Below are positions 15,932-26,112 of a stretch of DNA of 64,000 nt, in pieces (within the stretch, counting starts at the first letter, position 1; the number at the start of each line of letters is the position of its first letter). This stretch comes from Bacillus sp. UNC438CL73TsuS30 (GTDB lineage: Bacteria > Bacillota > Bacilli > Bacillales > Cytobacillaceae), in NCBI RefSeq assembly GCF_000482325.1, contig NZ_KI535295.1:979060-1043059 (forward strand), written 5' to 3'. Below the pieces are notes generated by a model. That model was not told the DNA's origin. It ran no database searches and worked only from the letters and a program-made list of their open reading frames with translations. A program made the position numbers and the translations under genes.

Positions 15932-16945
15932 ATGGTAATTAACAAAAGGAGTAGTAGAGAAGATATGGGGAGCCCGTCATTTGAACATAAACAAAATAAA
16001 ACCCTTCTAATTTGGAAAATGGCCGTAGCAAGCACAATTTCTTGGCAAATTGCACAAATTGCTGGGTCGCATCATCCCTATTTTGCCCCGATTTCGGTGA
16101 TTCTTTGTATGCAGTCAACCATTAATCGTTCGATTCGATTCTCCTATCACCGAATGGCAGGAACCATCATCGGGATTTCTGTTACCGTTTTGGCAGCACC
16201 CTATATCAATGTAACAAGTTGGACGATCGGGATTCTAATCCTTATCGGATGCTTCATTGCCAAATGGTTGAAAAGTGACGAAACAGCAATCCATCAGGTC
16301 GCTTTAACGATATTGCTAGTTTTTGTCGTCGGGCAGAGAGCGGGGGACTATCCAATCGATCGCTTTCGAGATACATTAATTGGGGCTATTATAGCTGTGA
16401 TCATCCATATGTTTGTTTATCCTCCAAATTTTACGAAGCAATCCAAAAAAAATCTTATACAGCTTACAGAACAGTTAACAGCCACCTTTACCAAGGTTTC
16501 CGATTGGATTTATCATGGGCTTGATCGAAATGCGGGCGGTCAACTCCAAATAGAAATAAAACAACTTCTCGAAGAACTTCATCAATCAAAGCAAATGATT
16601 CAGAATGCCCAAGAAAGTCTTAAATACAACCCATATGCAAGTAAAAGTATCAAAGAGCTGGCTCTCGACCAGCAACGGATTTACTCCTTAACAAAGGGAT
16701 ATTCATATTTAGCTCAGAGTGTGGAAATCTTGATGGCATGGGCTAGATCCGGAAGTATGACAGCTGAAAATCAAAAAGTCTGGGGTGACCAAGTGAAAGC
16801 CTTGACACCTTTATTTCAGGAAACTTCGGCAGACCGTAGTCCGCCGAGTGAGTACCTGCATGTTTCAATTGCAAAGGAACTGGAAAACCAGCAATATTTC
16901 ATCGTGTTATTCAATCAAACTGTTGCCTTATTAAAAGAAAACTAA
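15932..16945 (+). CDS. FUSC/aromatic acid exporter-like membrane protein
   Basis: The 337-residue protein has about five closely spaced N-terminal helices, with HHPYFAPISVILCMQSTIN and RMAGTIIGI typical of the FUSC/ArAE exporter family. A helical cytoplasmic half (about 170-337) follows. Related proteins export aromatic carboxylates or are of unknown substrate. The start at 15932 has GGGAAGGA about nine bases upstream; a later ATG at 15965 is possible. The stop overlaps the end of the convergent laccase gene by four bases, with no hairpin visible between them. Confidence 0.8.
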   Translation: MVINKRSSREDMGSPSFEHKQNKTLLIWKMAVASTISWQIAQIAGSHHPYFAPISVILCMQSTINRSIRFSYHRMAGTIIGISVTVLAAPYINVTSWTIGILILIGCFIAKWLKSDETAIHQVALTILLVFVVGQRAGDYPIDRFRDTLIGAIIAVIIHMFVYPPNFTKQSKKNLIQLTEQLTATFTKVSDWIYHGLDRNAGGQLQIEIKQLLEELHQSKQMIQNAQESLKYNPYASKSIKELALDQQRIYSLTKGYSYLAQSVEILMAWARSGSMTAENQKVWGDQVKALTPLFQETSADRSPPSEYLHVSIAKELENQQYFIVLFNQTVALLKEN

Positions 16946-18483
16946 TTTGGCGGGAGAATCCAATATGGTCGCATCATTTCATAGTCTTCATGCTCAAGCA
17001 TATGGCAGTGCCATACATATCGGCCTGTAAAAGGGAAAAATGGGATAATAATTCTTGTTATATGACCGGGTGGGCATTTCACGGTATCCTTCCAGCACCT
17101 TTCTCCCGGATCAGGGGCAACCGGCAAACCAGTGTATCTGATTCTCCTCGTGTTTTTATAATGTTTCACATCAAAAGGCTGCCGGTCTAAAATTTGAAAT
17201 TGAACAAGGTGGACGTGAATAGGATGATCATCCCCATCTGTATTCACAAAGCACCAAATCTCATTTGTCCCGACCAGAGGATTTTCGGAAATCGGATCAT
17301 CCCATTTTTTTTGATCTAATAAAAATAGCGACCTGCCAAACCGATCTTTTTCCTCACTCAATTGTAAAAACCTTTGCTTATGGGCTGTAGACTCCGGCAA
17401 TCGATGAATCGTTCCCATAAAAGGTGGAATCACACTTGTATCCATGCTTGAAAGTGGTTTTGTTACCTGAAACTGCATCACCGTCCCAGTGGTCTCGGGG
17501 TCCACGGGATCTCCAATAGGGAAGTGTGTTCGAGCATCATTTTTCATGTGGATGGACTTTCCATTTAAATTGGAAAAATCAACGATTACGTCAGCCCGCT
17601 CAGCCGGGGCAAGCAGGAGTGACTGAACTCCATTGGGCCGCTCTAAAAATCCGCTGTCAGTGCCAATCTGAAAGAACGGCTGTCCCGAGTCGAGAAACAA
17701 ATGAAAAAACCTCGCATTTGCTCCATTTAACAAGCGAAATCGATATTTTCTTGGCTCCACTTCAAGAAAAGGCCAGACCTTCCCATTAACCACAATGGTA
17801 TCCCCAAAAAAGGAAGAAATAATAGAAGGGGTAAAATCAGTCGGATGTTTTGATGATTGTTTAGGATAAAATAAGGAACCATCTTCATTAAAGGAACGGT
17901 CCTGAAGCAGTAAGGGAATTTCAAACTTTCCGCCTGGAAGATTTAGTGATCGTTCATTCGGGTCGCGGATGAGATAAAATCCTGCTAACCCGGCATAAAT
18001 ATTTAATCGGGTAATCCCAATTGCATGGTCGTGATACCAAAGTGCCCTTGCACTTTGCGAGTTCCTATATTCATATATTTCTTTTGAGAAAAAGGGACCC
18101 ATTTTTTCAAATCCCTTTGTAAACCATGCATCTGGATAGCCATCACTCTCCGGTTCTGTCCTGCCCCCATGTAGATGAACAACAGTACGAACGTCCGGTT
18201 TATCCTTATCTGCGCCGTGAACCGTATGGTCTATTTGAAAGAGATGCTTATCAGGAAGAGTGTTCATCCATTTCACAAATACCCTCTCACCCGTTTCCAC
18301 TTCAAAGGTGGGACCAGGGTACAATCCTTCATATCCCCATATGGATGTAATAGGCATTTGGCTATGCAGGCTTTGTTTTACCTCCTCCATTTTTACCTCA
18401 TAATACGTGTAATCTGCTGATTTCCACTTAGGCTTTAGTACGGGTGGAATTGGCAAAGCGTCTGTAAATTTTGTTAATTTCAC
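16942..18483 (-). CDS. cotA: CotA-type spore coat multicopper oxidase (laccase)
   Basis: A 513-residue three-domain cupredoxin enzyme, the same length as B. subtilis CotA. Copper ligands are visible in order: HLHGG (103-107), WYHDHA, HPIHVH, and HCHMLEHEDYEMM, in which HCH is 492-494, H498 binds copper and M503 is the axial T1 ligand. CotA oxidises phenols and bilirubin with O2 reduced to water, and makes the brown pigment in the outer spore coat. There is no signal peptide, as expected for a coat protein deposited from the mother cell. Mother-cell (sigma K) expression is likely by analogy only. Confidence 0.92.
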   Translation of the reverse strand: MKLTKFTDALPIPPVLKPKWKSADYTYYEVKMEEVKQSLHSQMPITSIWGYEGLYPGPTFEVETGERVFVKWMNTLPDKHLFQIDHTVHGADKDKPDVRTVVHLHGGRTEPESDGYPDAWFTKGFEKMGPFFSKEIYEYRNSQSARALWYHDHAIGITRLNIYAGLAGFYLIRDPNERSLNLPGGKFEIPLLLQDRSFNEDGSLFYPKQSSKHPTDFTPSIISSFFGDTIVVNGKVWPFLEVEPRKYRFRLLNGANARFFHLFLDSGQPFFQIGTDSGFLERPNGVQSLLLAPAERADVIVDFSNLNGKSIHMKNDARTHFPIGDPVDPETTGTVMQFQVTKPLSSMDTSVIPPFMGTIHRLPESTAHKQRFLQLSEEKDRFGRSLFLLDQKKWDDPISENPLVGTNEIWCFVNTDGDDHPIHVHLVQFQILDRQPFDVKHYKNTRRIRYTGLPVAPDPGERCWKDTVKCPPGHITRIIIPFFPFTGRYVWHCHMLEHEDYEMMRPYWILPPN

Positions 18484-18613
18484 AACAACCGCTCCTAACG
18501 AAGGATGTTTTTAAAAGATTATGCCCTCACAAAGTAAAAAATTAACCTTCTAGGATGGCAGGAAGCTTGAATATAAATAGGGTAGGAATTTTTGTGCTGT
18601 TAGGAGGGAAACG

Positions 18614-20950
18614 GTGTTGGAGATTATTGGGAAAAGTGTCATACGTAAGGAAGCACAGGAAAAAGTGACAGGAAGGGCTCGCTACACGCATGACCACCAA
18701 TCAGTCAAAATGCTTTCCTGTAAAATGGTCATCAGTCCATATGGGCATGCACGAATCGTGTCCATTGATACAACAGAAGCAGAAAAAATGCCAGGGGTTA
18801 GGGCCATTGTAAAAGGAAGTGCAAATCTTCCTCTAATCGGAGAAAGCGTACGTGACCGCCCGCCAATCGCTAATGAAAGGGTGCGCTACCATGGAGAGCC
18901 TGTGGTCCTTGTAGTTGCGGATACCGCACCCCAGGCAAAAAAAGCAGCAGATCGGGTAAAGGTTCAATATGAATTACTTCCGGTAGTCAATTCGCCGACA
19001 CAGGCTTTTCAAAAAAATGCTCCCCTTCTACACCCACTGCTAGGTGAATATAAAAAGGATGAGGTATCCTTCCCGGTTCCGGGCACCAATATTGCTACTC
19101 ATTATAAAATCCGCAAGGGCAGCATGGAGAAGGGCTGGGAAGAAAGTGAAACAACAGTCGAGGCTAGTTTTTCCTTTTCACCATCGGATCATGTAGCAAT
19201 GGAAACAAGATGTGCGATTTGCGAGATTCTGCCCGATGGCATCATTAACATTACCACTTCATCGCAGGCCCCTTTCATGGTCAAAAGACTTATTTCTGAC
19301 TACTTTGGTGAGGATATGGGGAAAATTGTTGTTCATACTCCTTTTGTTGGTGGAGCTTATGGCGGCAAGGCACCAGTCCAGCTTGAAGTGTTTGCATATT
19401 TAGCCTCAAAGGCAGTGGGAGGAAGACCGGTCAAGGTATTGAATGACAGAGAAGAGGATATCCTCACGTCTCCCTGTCATATTGGATTAGATGCAAAGGT
19501 TAAAATTGGTGCTGACCGAAGCGGGAATATAAAAGTAATGGAAATAGGCTATTGGTGGGATGGCGGGGCCTATTCCGATAAAGCCATCGATGTTTCAAGA
19601 TCAGGGGCCGTGGATTGTACGGGACCATACCATGTCGAAAATGTTTGGTGTGACTCCTACTGTATGTATACGAATCATCCATATGCTTCACCATTTAGAG
19701 GTTTCAGCCATTCTGAGATTTCGTTTGCGATTGAAAGAACAATGGATTTACTTTCCCAAAAATTAAGGATGGACCCGCTAGAGCTTCGCTATAAGAATGC
19801 AATCAAGCCGGGAAACACAACTCCTTCTAGGGTTCTATTAAATAAAAGTAATGTAGGAAACTTACAGAAATGTATTGAGAGATTAAGAGGAATTTTCAAC
19901 TGGGAGGAGGGAGCTATTAAAGAGATTGATGACCGCTATGTACGTGTAAAGGGAGTAAGTTGCAGTTGGAAGACATCTACTGTCGATTCGGATGCTCCTT
20001 CTGGTGCAATCATAACCTTTAATAAAGATGGAAGCGTTAATTTAATGTCCGGTGTCGTTGAAATTGGAACAGGGACAAAGACGATTCTGGCGCAAATTCT
20101 TGCAGAGCGATTGAATATGGACGTAAACAAAGTTCACGTACGAATGGAAGTCGATACCCAAACAACACCCGAGCATTGGAAAACCGTTGCAAGCAGGGGA
20201 ACGTTTATGGGAGGGAGGGCTGTCTTAGAAGCAGCAGATGATGTCATTCGCCAGTTAAAGGAAGTGGCAGCCTGTGTTTTAAGAGCACCAATTGAGGACC
20301 TTGAAGTGGCAAACAGCCGGGTTTTTCTCCGGGATGATCCTTCCATTGGACTTGAATTTAAAGACGTTGGCTATGGTTATAAATATCCGAATGGAAATGC
20401 GATTGGCGGACAAATCATCGGTAAGGGGAATTATATTTTACGGCATCTCACAACGATTGATCCGGAAACTGGCGAAGGAAAGCCAGGGCCGGAATGGACC
20501 GTGGCAGCCTATGGAGTGGAAGTAGAGTTTGACCGAAGGAACTTTACTTACCGTCTTGTAAAAGCTGCAACTGTAGTTGATATCGGAAAGGTCATGAATG
20601 AAAAAGCGGCAGAAGGCCAGGTGATGGGGGCGATGAGCATGGGTCTCGCTTTTGCCGGCAGGGAGACATTTTATTTTGATGAACTTGGCAGGGTATTGAA
20701 TCCACAGCTTAGAACGTACCGACCGTTGCACTATGGAGAAAACCCCGAATTCTTAGTCGGTTTTGTTGAAACCCCGCAGCTTGATGGACCATATGGGGCT
20801 CGCGGTGTTGGGGAGCATGGTTTAATGGGAATGCCTGGTGCACTTGGGAATGCCCTCTCCATCGCAGCCGGAGTATCTCTTCATCATTTACCTCTGATTC
20901 CGGAGCTAATCTGGAAGACAAAGGGGGGACATAGTGATGATTCCATTTGA
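18614..20950 (+). CDS. Xanthine dehydrogenase-family molybdopterin-binding subunit (copy 1)
   Basis: The large, 778-residue molybdenum subunit of a three-subunit hydroxylase. Family marks are GEPVVLVVADT, GGAYGGKAPVQLE, the ASPFRGFSHSE segment with the substrate-side Arg, and GARGVGEHGLMGMPGALGNA with the catalytic Glu near the C-terminus. The start is GTG at 18614, six bases after AGGAGG. The FAD subunit start lies inside the last bases of this gene. No XdhC or MobA-like maturation gene is nearby. Possible substrates include purines, aldehydes or N-heterocycles; I cannot tell which. A paralogue of 780 residues is at 30124-32466. Confidence 0.9.
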   Translation: MLEIIGKSVIRKEAQEKVTGRARYTHDHQSVKMLSCKMVISPYGHARIVSIDTTEAEKMPGVRAIVKGSANLPLIGESVRDRPPIANERVRYHGEPVVLVVADTAPQAKKAADRVKVQYELLPVVNSPTQAFQKNAPLLHPLLGEYKKDEVSFPVPGTNIATHYKIRKGSMEKGWEESETTVEASFSFSPSDHVAMETRCAICEILPDGIINITTSSQAPFMVKRLISDYFGEDMGKIVVHTPFVGGAYGGKAPVQLEVFAYLASKAVGGRPVKVLNDREEDILTSPCHIGLDAKVKIGADRSGNIKVMEIGYWWDGGAYSDKAIDVSRSGAVDCTGPYHVENVWCDSYCMYTNHPYASPFRGFSHSEISFAIERTMDLLSQKLRMDPLELRYKNAIKPGNTTPSRVLLNKSNVGNLQKCIERLRGIFNWEEGAIKEIDDRYVRVKGVSCSWKTSTVDSDAPSGAIITFNKDGSVNLMSGVVEIGTGTKTILAQILAERLNMDVNKVHVRMEVDTQTTPEHWKTVASRGTFMGGRAVLEAADDVIRQLKEVAACVLRAPIEDLEVANSRVFLRDDPSIGLEFKDVGYGYKYPNGNAIGGQIIGKGNYILRHLTTIDPETGEGKPGPEWTVAAYGVEVEFDRRNFTYRLVKAATVVDIGKVMNEKAAEGQVMGAMSMGLAFAGRETFYFDELGRVLNPQLRTYRPLHYGENPEFLVGFVETPQLDGPYGARGVGEHGLMGMPGALGNALSIAAGVSLHHLPLIPELIWKTKGGHSDDSI

Positions 20951-21776
20951 CTTTGATTACTATAGACCAACATCGGTAAGGGAAGCAGTGGATTTATACC
21001 AATATTTGGACCAGCAGGGAAAACAACCGATGTTTATCTCCGGCGGGACTGAATTAATAACCCTTGGAAGAATTGATCTTGTTTATACGGAAGCCGTTAT
21101 TGATCTAAAGGGATTGGCAGAATCTCATGTTATGGAGATGGATGGGGATTATCTTGTTCTGGGAAGTTCCCTAACCCTTACGCAAATTGAGGAAGCAGAT
21201 CCATTTCCCTTATTAACGAAAACAGCCAGCGAAGTGGCAGACCATACGGCGCGGGGGAAAATTACGCTTGGCGGCAATATTTGCGCACAAATTTTTTACC
21301 GAGAGACAGTACTGCCATTTTTATTAGCGGATAGTCAAGCGGTCAGCGTTGGTCCTGAAGGAGTAAAAGTAGCTTACCTGAATGATATTTTTCAAAAACA
21401 GCTGCAATTAAACAGGGGTGAATTTCTAATTCAATTAGCGACAGAGAAAAGGTATATTGAAGCCCCATTTATCAGCATCAAGCGGAGACAGCAATGGGAT
21501 ACCGGGTATCCTTTAATTACAATTAATGCATTAAAAATTGATGGCCAAATCCGTGTGGCAGTGAGTGGTCTCTGTCCATTTCCATTTCGCTCGGAAAAAA
21601 TAGAAAGCTCGTTAAATAACCGTTCATTGCCCGTTTCTGAGCGTATTACTCGTGCTTTATCGGGCTTACCCGAACCCATTTTAAGTGATATCGAAGGGTC
21701 AAGTGAATACCGTTTATTTGTTTTACGACATTTATTTGAAGATGTAATATTCAAACTTGATGGGGCGACGGTTTGA
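20937..21776 (+). CDS. Xanthine dehydrogenase-family FAD-binding subunit (copy 1)
   Basis: A 279-residue subunit of the CO dehydrogenase/xanthine dehydrogenase medium-chain type. It contains FISGGTELIT near residues 35-45 and GKITLGGNI further on, both of which contact FAD, and a C-terminal CO_deh_flav_C domain. ATG at 20937 is preferred over GTG at 20934 because paralogue copy 2 begins at the same Met-Ile-Pro. Its start overlaps the Mo-subunit stop, so the two are coupled. It passes electrons from the 2Fe-2S clusters to NAD+ or another acceptor. Confidence 0.88.
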   Translation: MIPFDFDYYRPTSVREAVDLYQYLDQQGKQPMFISGGTELITLGRIDLVYTEAVIDLKGLAESHVMEMDGDYLVLGSSLTLTQIEEADPFPLLTKTASEVADHTARGKITLGGNICAQIFYRETVLPFLLADSQAVSVGPEGVKVAYLNDIFQKQLQLNRGEFLIQLATEKRYIEAPFISIKRRQQWDTGYPLITINALKIDGQIRVAVSGLCPFPFRSEKIESSLNNRSLPVSERITRALSGLPEPILSDIEGSSEYRLFVLRHLFEDVIFKLDGATV

Positions 21777-21806
21777 CGGGAGAACTAGAAGAGAGGAGTG
21801 GCTTGA

Positions 21807-22262
21807 TTGGGATCCCATTCGATTGTTATTCATATTAATGGGGAAGATCACCCTGTAATAGTACGGTCTGCTGACACCTTATTATTTGTTATCAGAAGCA
21901 GACTTGGGCTGACAGGAGCTAAACCGGGCTGTTTAAATGGGGATTGTGGTGCATGCACCGTAAATGTTGATGGCTGGCCGATGAAATCATGCTTAATGTT
22001 GGCTGTGGAGGCTGTTGGAAAAAAGATTACCAGTATTGAAGGATTAAAGAATGCACCGATCCAGAAGGCCTTTGTTGATAATTTTGCGTTTCAGTGCGGC
22101 TATTGTACACCTGGGTTCATCATGAATTGTCATTCCTTAATTAAGCAGCACCCGGATGCAGATGATCAAACAATTAAAGAGTGGTTGAGGTCCAATATTT
22201 GCCGCTGTACAGGATACGCGGAGATTGAAAAAGCGATTAAATCAGTATTAAAGGAAAAATGA
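21807..22262 (+). CDS. Xanthine dehydrogenase-family [2Fe-2S] subunit (copy 1)
   Basis: A 151-residue subunit with a plant-ferredoxin N-terminal domain (cluster ligands in CLNGDCGACT and a later Cys near LPM/KSC). The alpha-helical C-terminal domain binds the second cluster through CGYCTPG and CRCTGY. It starts with TTG at 21807, seven to eight bases after GAGAGGAG. It shuttles electrons from the molybdenum site to FAD. It is the last gene of the operon, with a hairpin following the stop. Confidence 0.9.
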   Translation: MGSHSIVIHINGEDHPVIVRSADTLLFVIRSRLGLTGAKPGCLNGDCGACTVNVDGWPMKSCLMLAVEAVGKKITSIEGLKNAPIQKAFVDNFAFQCGYCTPGFIMNCHSLIKQHPDADDQTIKEWLRSNICRCTGYAEIEKAIKSVLKEK

Positions 22263-22268
22263 AAAAAA

Positions 22269-22310
22269 TGAAGGACACAGTCTCTGTTAGCAGCAGGTAG
22301 GTGTCCTTCA
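22269..22310. terminator. Long-loop terminator between XDH operon 1 and ger operon 2
   Basis: A 10-bp stem (22269-22278 with 22301-22310) with a 22-base loop separates two convergent operons. There is only a modest T-run on either side. Confidence 0.6.
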
Positions 22311-22314
22311 TGAT

Positions 22315-23379
22315 CTACTCAATAACCCCAGATTCCATAATCTTTACATCTGCATGAACATTTACTTTGAGATTTGGATAGTCGGTTTTCCATTTAGAAA
22401 AATTAAAATTTCTTGTTTTGCTTTTTATAAAATGGCCAAAACCTACAGGGTCAATATTTTTTTCTTTAAATTCTTTTATTAAATTCTTACATTCTGATTC
22501 AATTTTTTCTTCTACCTTTTTTTCTACTTCCTTAGTTTCCTTAGGGGTAACTTTTGTTCCCGAGTATTCTTTCAACACTGCATTTAGCTTAATCCGTACA
22601 TTGACGGTTAAAGGATCCCTGGAGGTAATCTTCATTTTGAATTTTGATCGGATACTCTCGATGGCTGCCATTTCCTTGCCTAATGTTACTTTTAAAGTTC
22701 CTTTACTGTAATCGTCAACAAGCAGCTTAAAGAAGAACATTTTTTCGTCAGGAATCGAGTAAACAACATGACCATATCGAAAAAAACTGATACCGGTTAT
22801 TTGTATTTGGTCCTTTCCGATTTTTTTTAGCCTTGGAAGATAAGGCGTTTTACCTAATTGATTAAAATCAAATAAAAAACGCTGCAGGTTTGTTTTAGGA
22901 ACATCCATTGTTTCCATATTATGCTTGATGAGATTGGTTAAATAAACTGCATTTCCTCTTTCTCCATAATTACCTTCAATGAAATCCTTTGCTTCCCCTT
23001 CGGTTACAGCCAAGTAAAGGCCGGCGCCAATGCTCGGATCCCGCTGAAATGAGTCCATCAAATCTAAAATTCCCTTTTTTTCCGCAAGCTCTTCCCCAAA
23101 AAGAACCACCTTAATGCTCCCCGTCACGAGTGGATCTGAGGATTGGCGCTGGATATCTCTTAAGAGGTCTCTGCTTAAGGCAGAGGAGGCCGTGAAGGAT
23201 TTGTTTTTCACAGCTTGATCTGGTAAATAGATCGGAACTAAGGCCGTTCCGAGAATTTTACCATCCACATAATCATAGGCACTTCCCGTTTCAAGATTGA
23301 CATCATCCAAGATTCTCTTTTGTACACAACCACCAAGCACAAGGGATACGATTAGAACGGGTATGATGATGTTCTTCAT
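22315..23379 (-). CDS. Ger(x)C-family germinant receptor lipoprotein (operon 2)
   Basis: A 354-residue lipoprotein with lipobox VLGGC at about residues 14-18 and the Ger(x)C repeated alpha/beta domains. The C-terminal FKEKNIDPVGFGHFIKS stretch is typical. It is the last gene of the minus-strand gerA-gerB-gerC operon, and its start overlaps the B-subunit stop by four bases. It should sit on the outer face of the spore inner membrane. It is clearly different in sequence from the first operon's C subunit, so this is a separate receptor and not a recent duplication. Confidence 0.92.
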   Translation of the reverse strand: MKNIIIPVLIVSLVLGGCVQKRILDDVNLETGSAYDYVDGKILGTALVPIYLPDQAVKNKSFTASSALSRDLLRDIQRQSSDPLVTGSIKVVLFGEELAEKKGILDLMDSFQRDPSIGAGLYLAVTEGEAKDFIEGNYGERGNAVYLTNLIKHNMETMDVPKTNLQRFLFDFNQLGKTPYLPRLKKIGKDQIQITGISFFRYGHVVYSIPDEKMFFFKLLVDDYSKGTLKVTLGKEMAAIESIRSKFKMKITSRDPLTVNVRIKLNAVLKEYSGTKVTPKETKEVEKKVEEKIESECKNLIKEFKEKNIDPVGFGHFIKSKTRNFNFSKWKTDYPNLKVNVHADVKIMESGVIE

Positions 23380-24464
23380 TTTTTCTTCACCCTTTTCATA
23401 ATCAATATCAGAAAAAAAAGTAATGGAACATATCCATAATTAATGTAAAAGAATATTTTTCCAGAATAGTCGGTAATGGTGTTAATTTGCTGCCTTGTCT
23501 TAATAAAAACGTTCACTATTAATACAATTAATGATAAGAGGATGACACCATTTTTTTGCTTCAGGTTTGTTATTCTTTTTAAAATGCGTGCGGCACACCA
23601 AAGCGCAATACAAAAATTGGGAAGAATGATGATAATCCAATTGGCAATGCCGATATATTCAAATCTCTCAACAAAAGGCATTTCGACTATTTTCCACATG
23701 GTCAATGTCGGCCAGATATACTTTTGCAACTGTCCCTCTGAAAAAAAGGAAAAGGTCGCAATAGAAATAAGTGTATAGATAATAGTGGTAGTAAGGGCGC
23801 CCAGATGGGCCCATTTCTTAGATTTTTCTGGTTCTTTAATAAAGGGATAAAAAAACAATAGTATTGCAAACCCAGAATAAGTAAAGGACATTTGATAGGA
23901 GGCAAAAGCCAAATCCTTTATCGAATGATCAAAGATTGGAAGTAAATTCCTGATATCCGCATATGGAAGGGTAAACAGGAAGGTGAATAGTAAATATGCT
24001 GGAAGCACTACTCCAAAAAATGCTACACCTGCGACAGTTCTAAAACCTCCGTATAATATATAGATTCCTAATCCACAAAAAGCCAAGGAAAACCAAAAGG
24101 TACTTAAATCTTCAAACATCCAGGCTTGAATGACTTCAATAAAAGGTCTTAACGTGATAATAGCCGCAAGCAAGTATACCAAAACAAATGGTAAGGACAG
24201 GAGGTTACCCATTATTTTCCCAAATATAAAGGTATGGACTGACATTATATCTCCATTTACTGTTTCTGAGATTCTGTACATCATCCAAATAATGATATTT
24301 ACACTTAAACCGGCAATCACAACGGAAATCCATGCATCATATCCCGCTGTTAATGCGATAATGCGTTGGAAGCCGAGGACCCCGACACCAAACTGCATCG
24401 TATGAATGAGAAAAAATACTAAGAAAGGAGATACTTTTACTTTTTCAGGCAGTACTTGTTCCAT
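23376..24464 (-). CDS. GerB-family germinant receptor permease subunit (operon 2)
   Basis: A 362-residue polytopic membrane protein with about ten helices of the GerAB/APC type. It begins with a polar N-terminus (QVLPEKVKVSPF) followed by 'MQFGVGVLGFQRI', the family opening. ATG at 24464 has GGAGGAAGG upstream. It lies 17 bases after the A subunit and overlaps the C subunit. The family role is germinant sensing in the spore inner membrane. The ligand is unknown. Confidence 0.92.
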   Translation of the reverse strand: MEQVLPEKVKVSPFLVFFLIHTMQFGVGVLGFQRIIALTAGYDAWISVVIAGLSVNIIIWMMYRISETVNGDIMSVHTFIFGKIMGNLLSLPFVLVYLLAAIITLRPFIEVIQAWMFEDLSTFWFSLAFCGLGIYILYGGFRTVAGVAFFGVVLPAYLLFTFLFTLPYADIRNLLPIFDHSIKDLAFASYQMSFTYSGFAILLFFYPFIKEPEKSKKWAHLGALTTTIIYTLISIATFSFFSEGQLQKYIWPTLTMWKIVEMPFVERFEYIGIANWIIIILPNFCIALWCAARILKRITNLKQKNGVILLSLIVLIVNVFIKTRQQINTITDYSGKIFFYINYGYVPLLFFLILIMKRVKKK

Positions 24465-24481
24465 ATTCCTTCCTCCGGTTC

Positions 24482-25969
24482 CTATTCGTCAATATCACTT
24501 TTTTTACTTTTTTTACTCGGAGTAAAACGAATAGGGTTTTGTGTTCTTAAAGTTAACGGCCGGTGTGATTGTTTGCTGAATGGAAGCCTAATAAGTGAAT
24601 CTTTAAGGTCTTTCATTCTAGGTGGATAGAGTGGTTCTAAAAAAGGCCGATTAAGGGATGTAAGTCGTATTAAGTGGGTTAATAATATACAAAAACAGAA
24701 TACGATTCCAATCAGTCCCCACAATTCAGCAAAAAACAAAAATGGAAAGCGAAGTAAACGAATGGCATTACCCATTTTATAAACGGGTGTTGTAAAAGAC
24801 GCGAGTGCTGCAAGTGCTACGATAATCAGGAGGACATTACTTGTCAATCCTGCTTGAACAGACGCAGTTCCAATAACGATACCGCCTACGATACCAATGG
24901 TCTGCCCAACCTTGGTCGGAAGTCTTGCCCCTGCCTCTCTGAGCAATTCGATGGTGAGCTCTAAAAATAGAGCCTCAAGGATAGGGGGAAGTGGAATGGC
25001 ACGCCGGGACGTAACCAATGTATTCATCAAATCCGTAGGTATTAGTTCGTAATGGTAAGACAATGTAGCTACATACACTGGGGTTATTAAAATAGAAAAT
25101 GCAACGGAAAACAACCGAATCAGCCGAAAAAAAGATGATAAAATCCAGTTTAAGAAATAATCCTCGAATGAGCTAAAAAATTCAACCAATGTTGTTGGCG
25201 TAATTAAAACATGTGGAGATCCATCAACAAATATGGCAACTTTACCTTCTGCCAGGATTGCTGTAACCCTGTCCGGACGCTCCGTATCTAGAAGCTGCGG
25301 GAAAGGGGAATTTTTATTATCCGATATTAATTGAACAATATAGGAACTGTCAGTAATCGCATCAAATTCAACATTTTTTATCCGTTCTTTAACTGTTTGG
25401 ACATTGACGGGATCTGTAATGCCGTCAATGTGCATTATCACCACTTTTGTTTTAGAAAGAGAACCTACTGTTAACTCGTCTAAAATAAGTTCTTTAATAG
25501 GCAGCCTTTTACGAATTAAGTTAATATTTTGCTCGATTGATTCAACAAATGCTTCCTTCGGACCGATAACACTAAACTCTACCTCTGGAGTTGTGACACT
25601 TCTGACAATTTCTTTTTGCGCAGCTAAAAACGCAAATTTCTTTTTTTCTGATTCAAGCGTCAGGAGAATATATCCATTAAATAATTTTTGTTCGATAATA
25701 CTTTGATCCTCGCTGATTTCCACGTCCGAGAGGGGGATGATTTTTTTTATGTCCTCGATTGTTTCAAACGATTTTTCAAGTAAGTAAGGAAGTGCGCTTT
25801 TCTGTATAATTGACTCATCAATGAGAGTGGAAATAAATGAAAAGCTAAAATGGTTGTTGGTTTTCTGATTGACATAAGAAACTTTTTTAAAATCTTTTGA
25901 TTGCTGAAGATATTGTTCCAATGCTTCTTTTTTATCATATTGTCCTTGTTTGTTTTTAAACCAAACCAT
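24482..25969 (-). CDS. GerA-family germinant receptor subunit A (operon 2)
   Basis: A 495-residue A subunit with a long soluble N-terminal domain and about five C-terminal helices. Family stretches are IRKRLPIKELI, LLDTERPDRVTA, RAIPLPPILEALFLE and the GIVIGTASVQAGL loop. I place the start at ATG 25969, nine bases after GGGAG; an in-frame TTG at 25978 overlaps that site and is less likely. The C-terminal tail is longer and more basic than in the first operon's A subunit. It is the first gene of the second receptor operon, just downstream of the PBP gene on the same strand. Confidence 0.91.
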   Translation of the reverse strand: MVWFKNKQGQYDKKEALEQYLQQSKDFKKVSYVNQKTNNHFSFSFISTLIDESIIQKSALPYLLEKSFETIEDIKKIIPLSDVEISEDQSIIEQKLFNGYILLTLESEKKKFAFLAAQKEIVRSVTTPEVEFSVIGPKEAFVESIEQNINLIRKRLPIKELILDELTVGSLSKTKVVIMHIDGITDPVNVQTVKERIKNVEFDAITDSSYIVQLISDNKNSPFPQLLDTERPDRVTAILAEGKVAIFVDGSPHVLITPTTLVEFFSSFEDYFLNWILSSFFRLIRLFSVAFSILITPVYVATLSYHYELIPTDLMNTLVTSRRAIPLPPILEALFLELTIELLREAGARLPTKVGQTIGIVGGIVIGTASVQAGLTSNVLLIIVALAALASFTTPVYKMGNAIRLLRFPFLFFAELWGLIGIVFCFCILLTHLIRLTSLNRPFLEPLYPPRMKDLKDSLIRLPFSKQSHRPLTLRTQNPIRFTPSKKSKKSDIDE

Positions 25970-26078
25970 TGATTCCAACTCCCAGGCATCTTTCTTTTCC
26001 GATTATGTTTCCCTTTTTTGGAATAATTATGAATCCTAATCTTATTTGCAAAAAAGGATATCTTTAAATGAAAAATAG

Positions 26079-26108
26079 CTTGGAGTCATGAACTCCGAGC
26101 CATTTTTG
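26079..26108 (-). terminator. Terminator downstream of the class B PBP gene
   Basis: An 8-bp stem (GCTTGGAG with CTCCGAGC, one wobble or mismatch) and a short loop, with T-runs on both sides. It separates the PBP gene from the second ger operon on the minus strand. Confidence 0.65.
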
Positions 26109-26112
26109 ATGA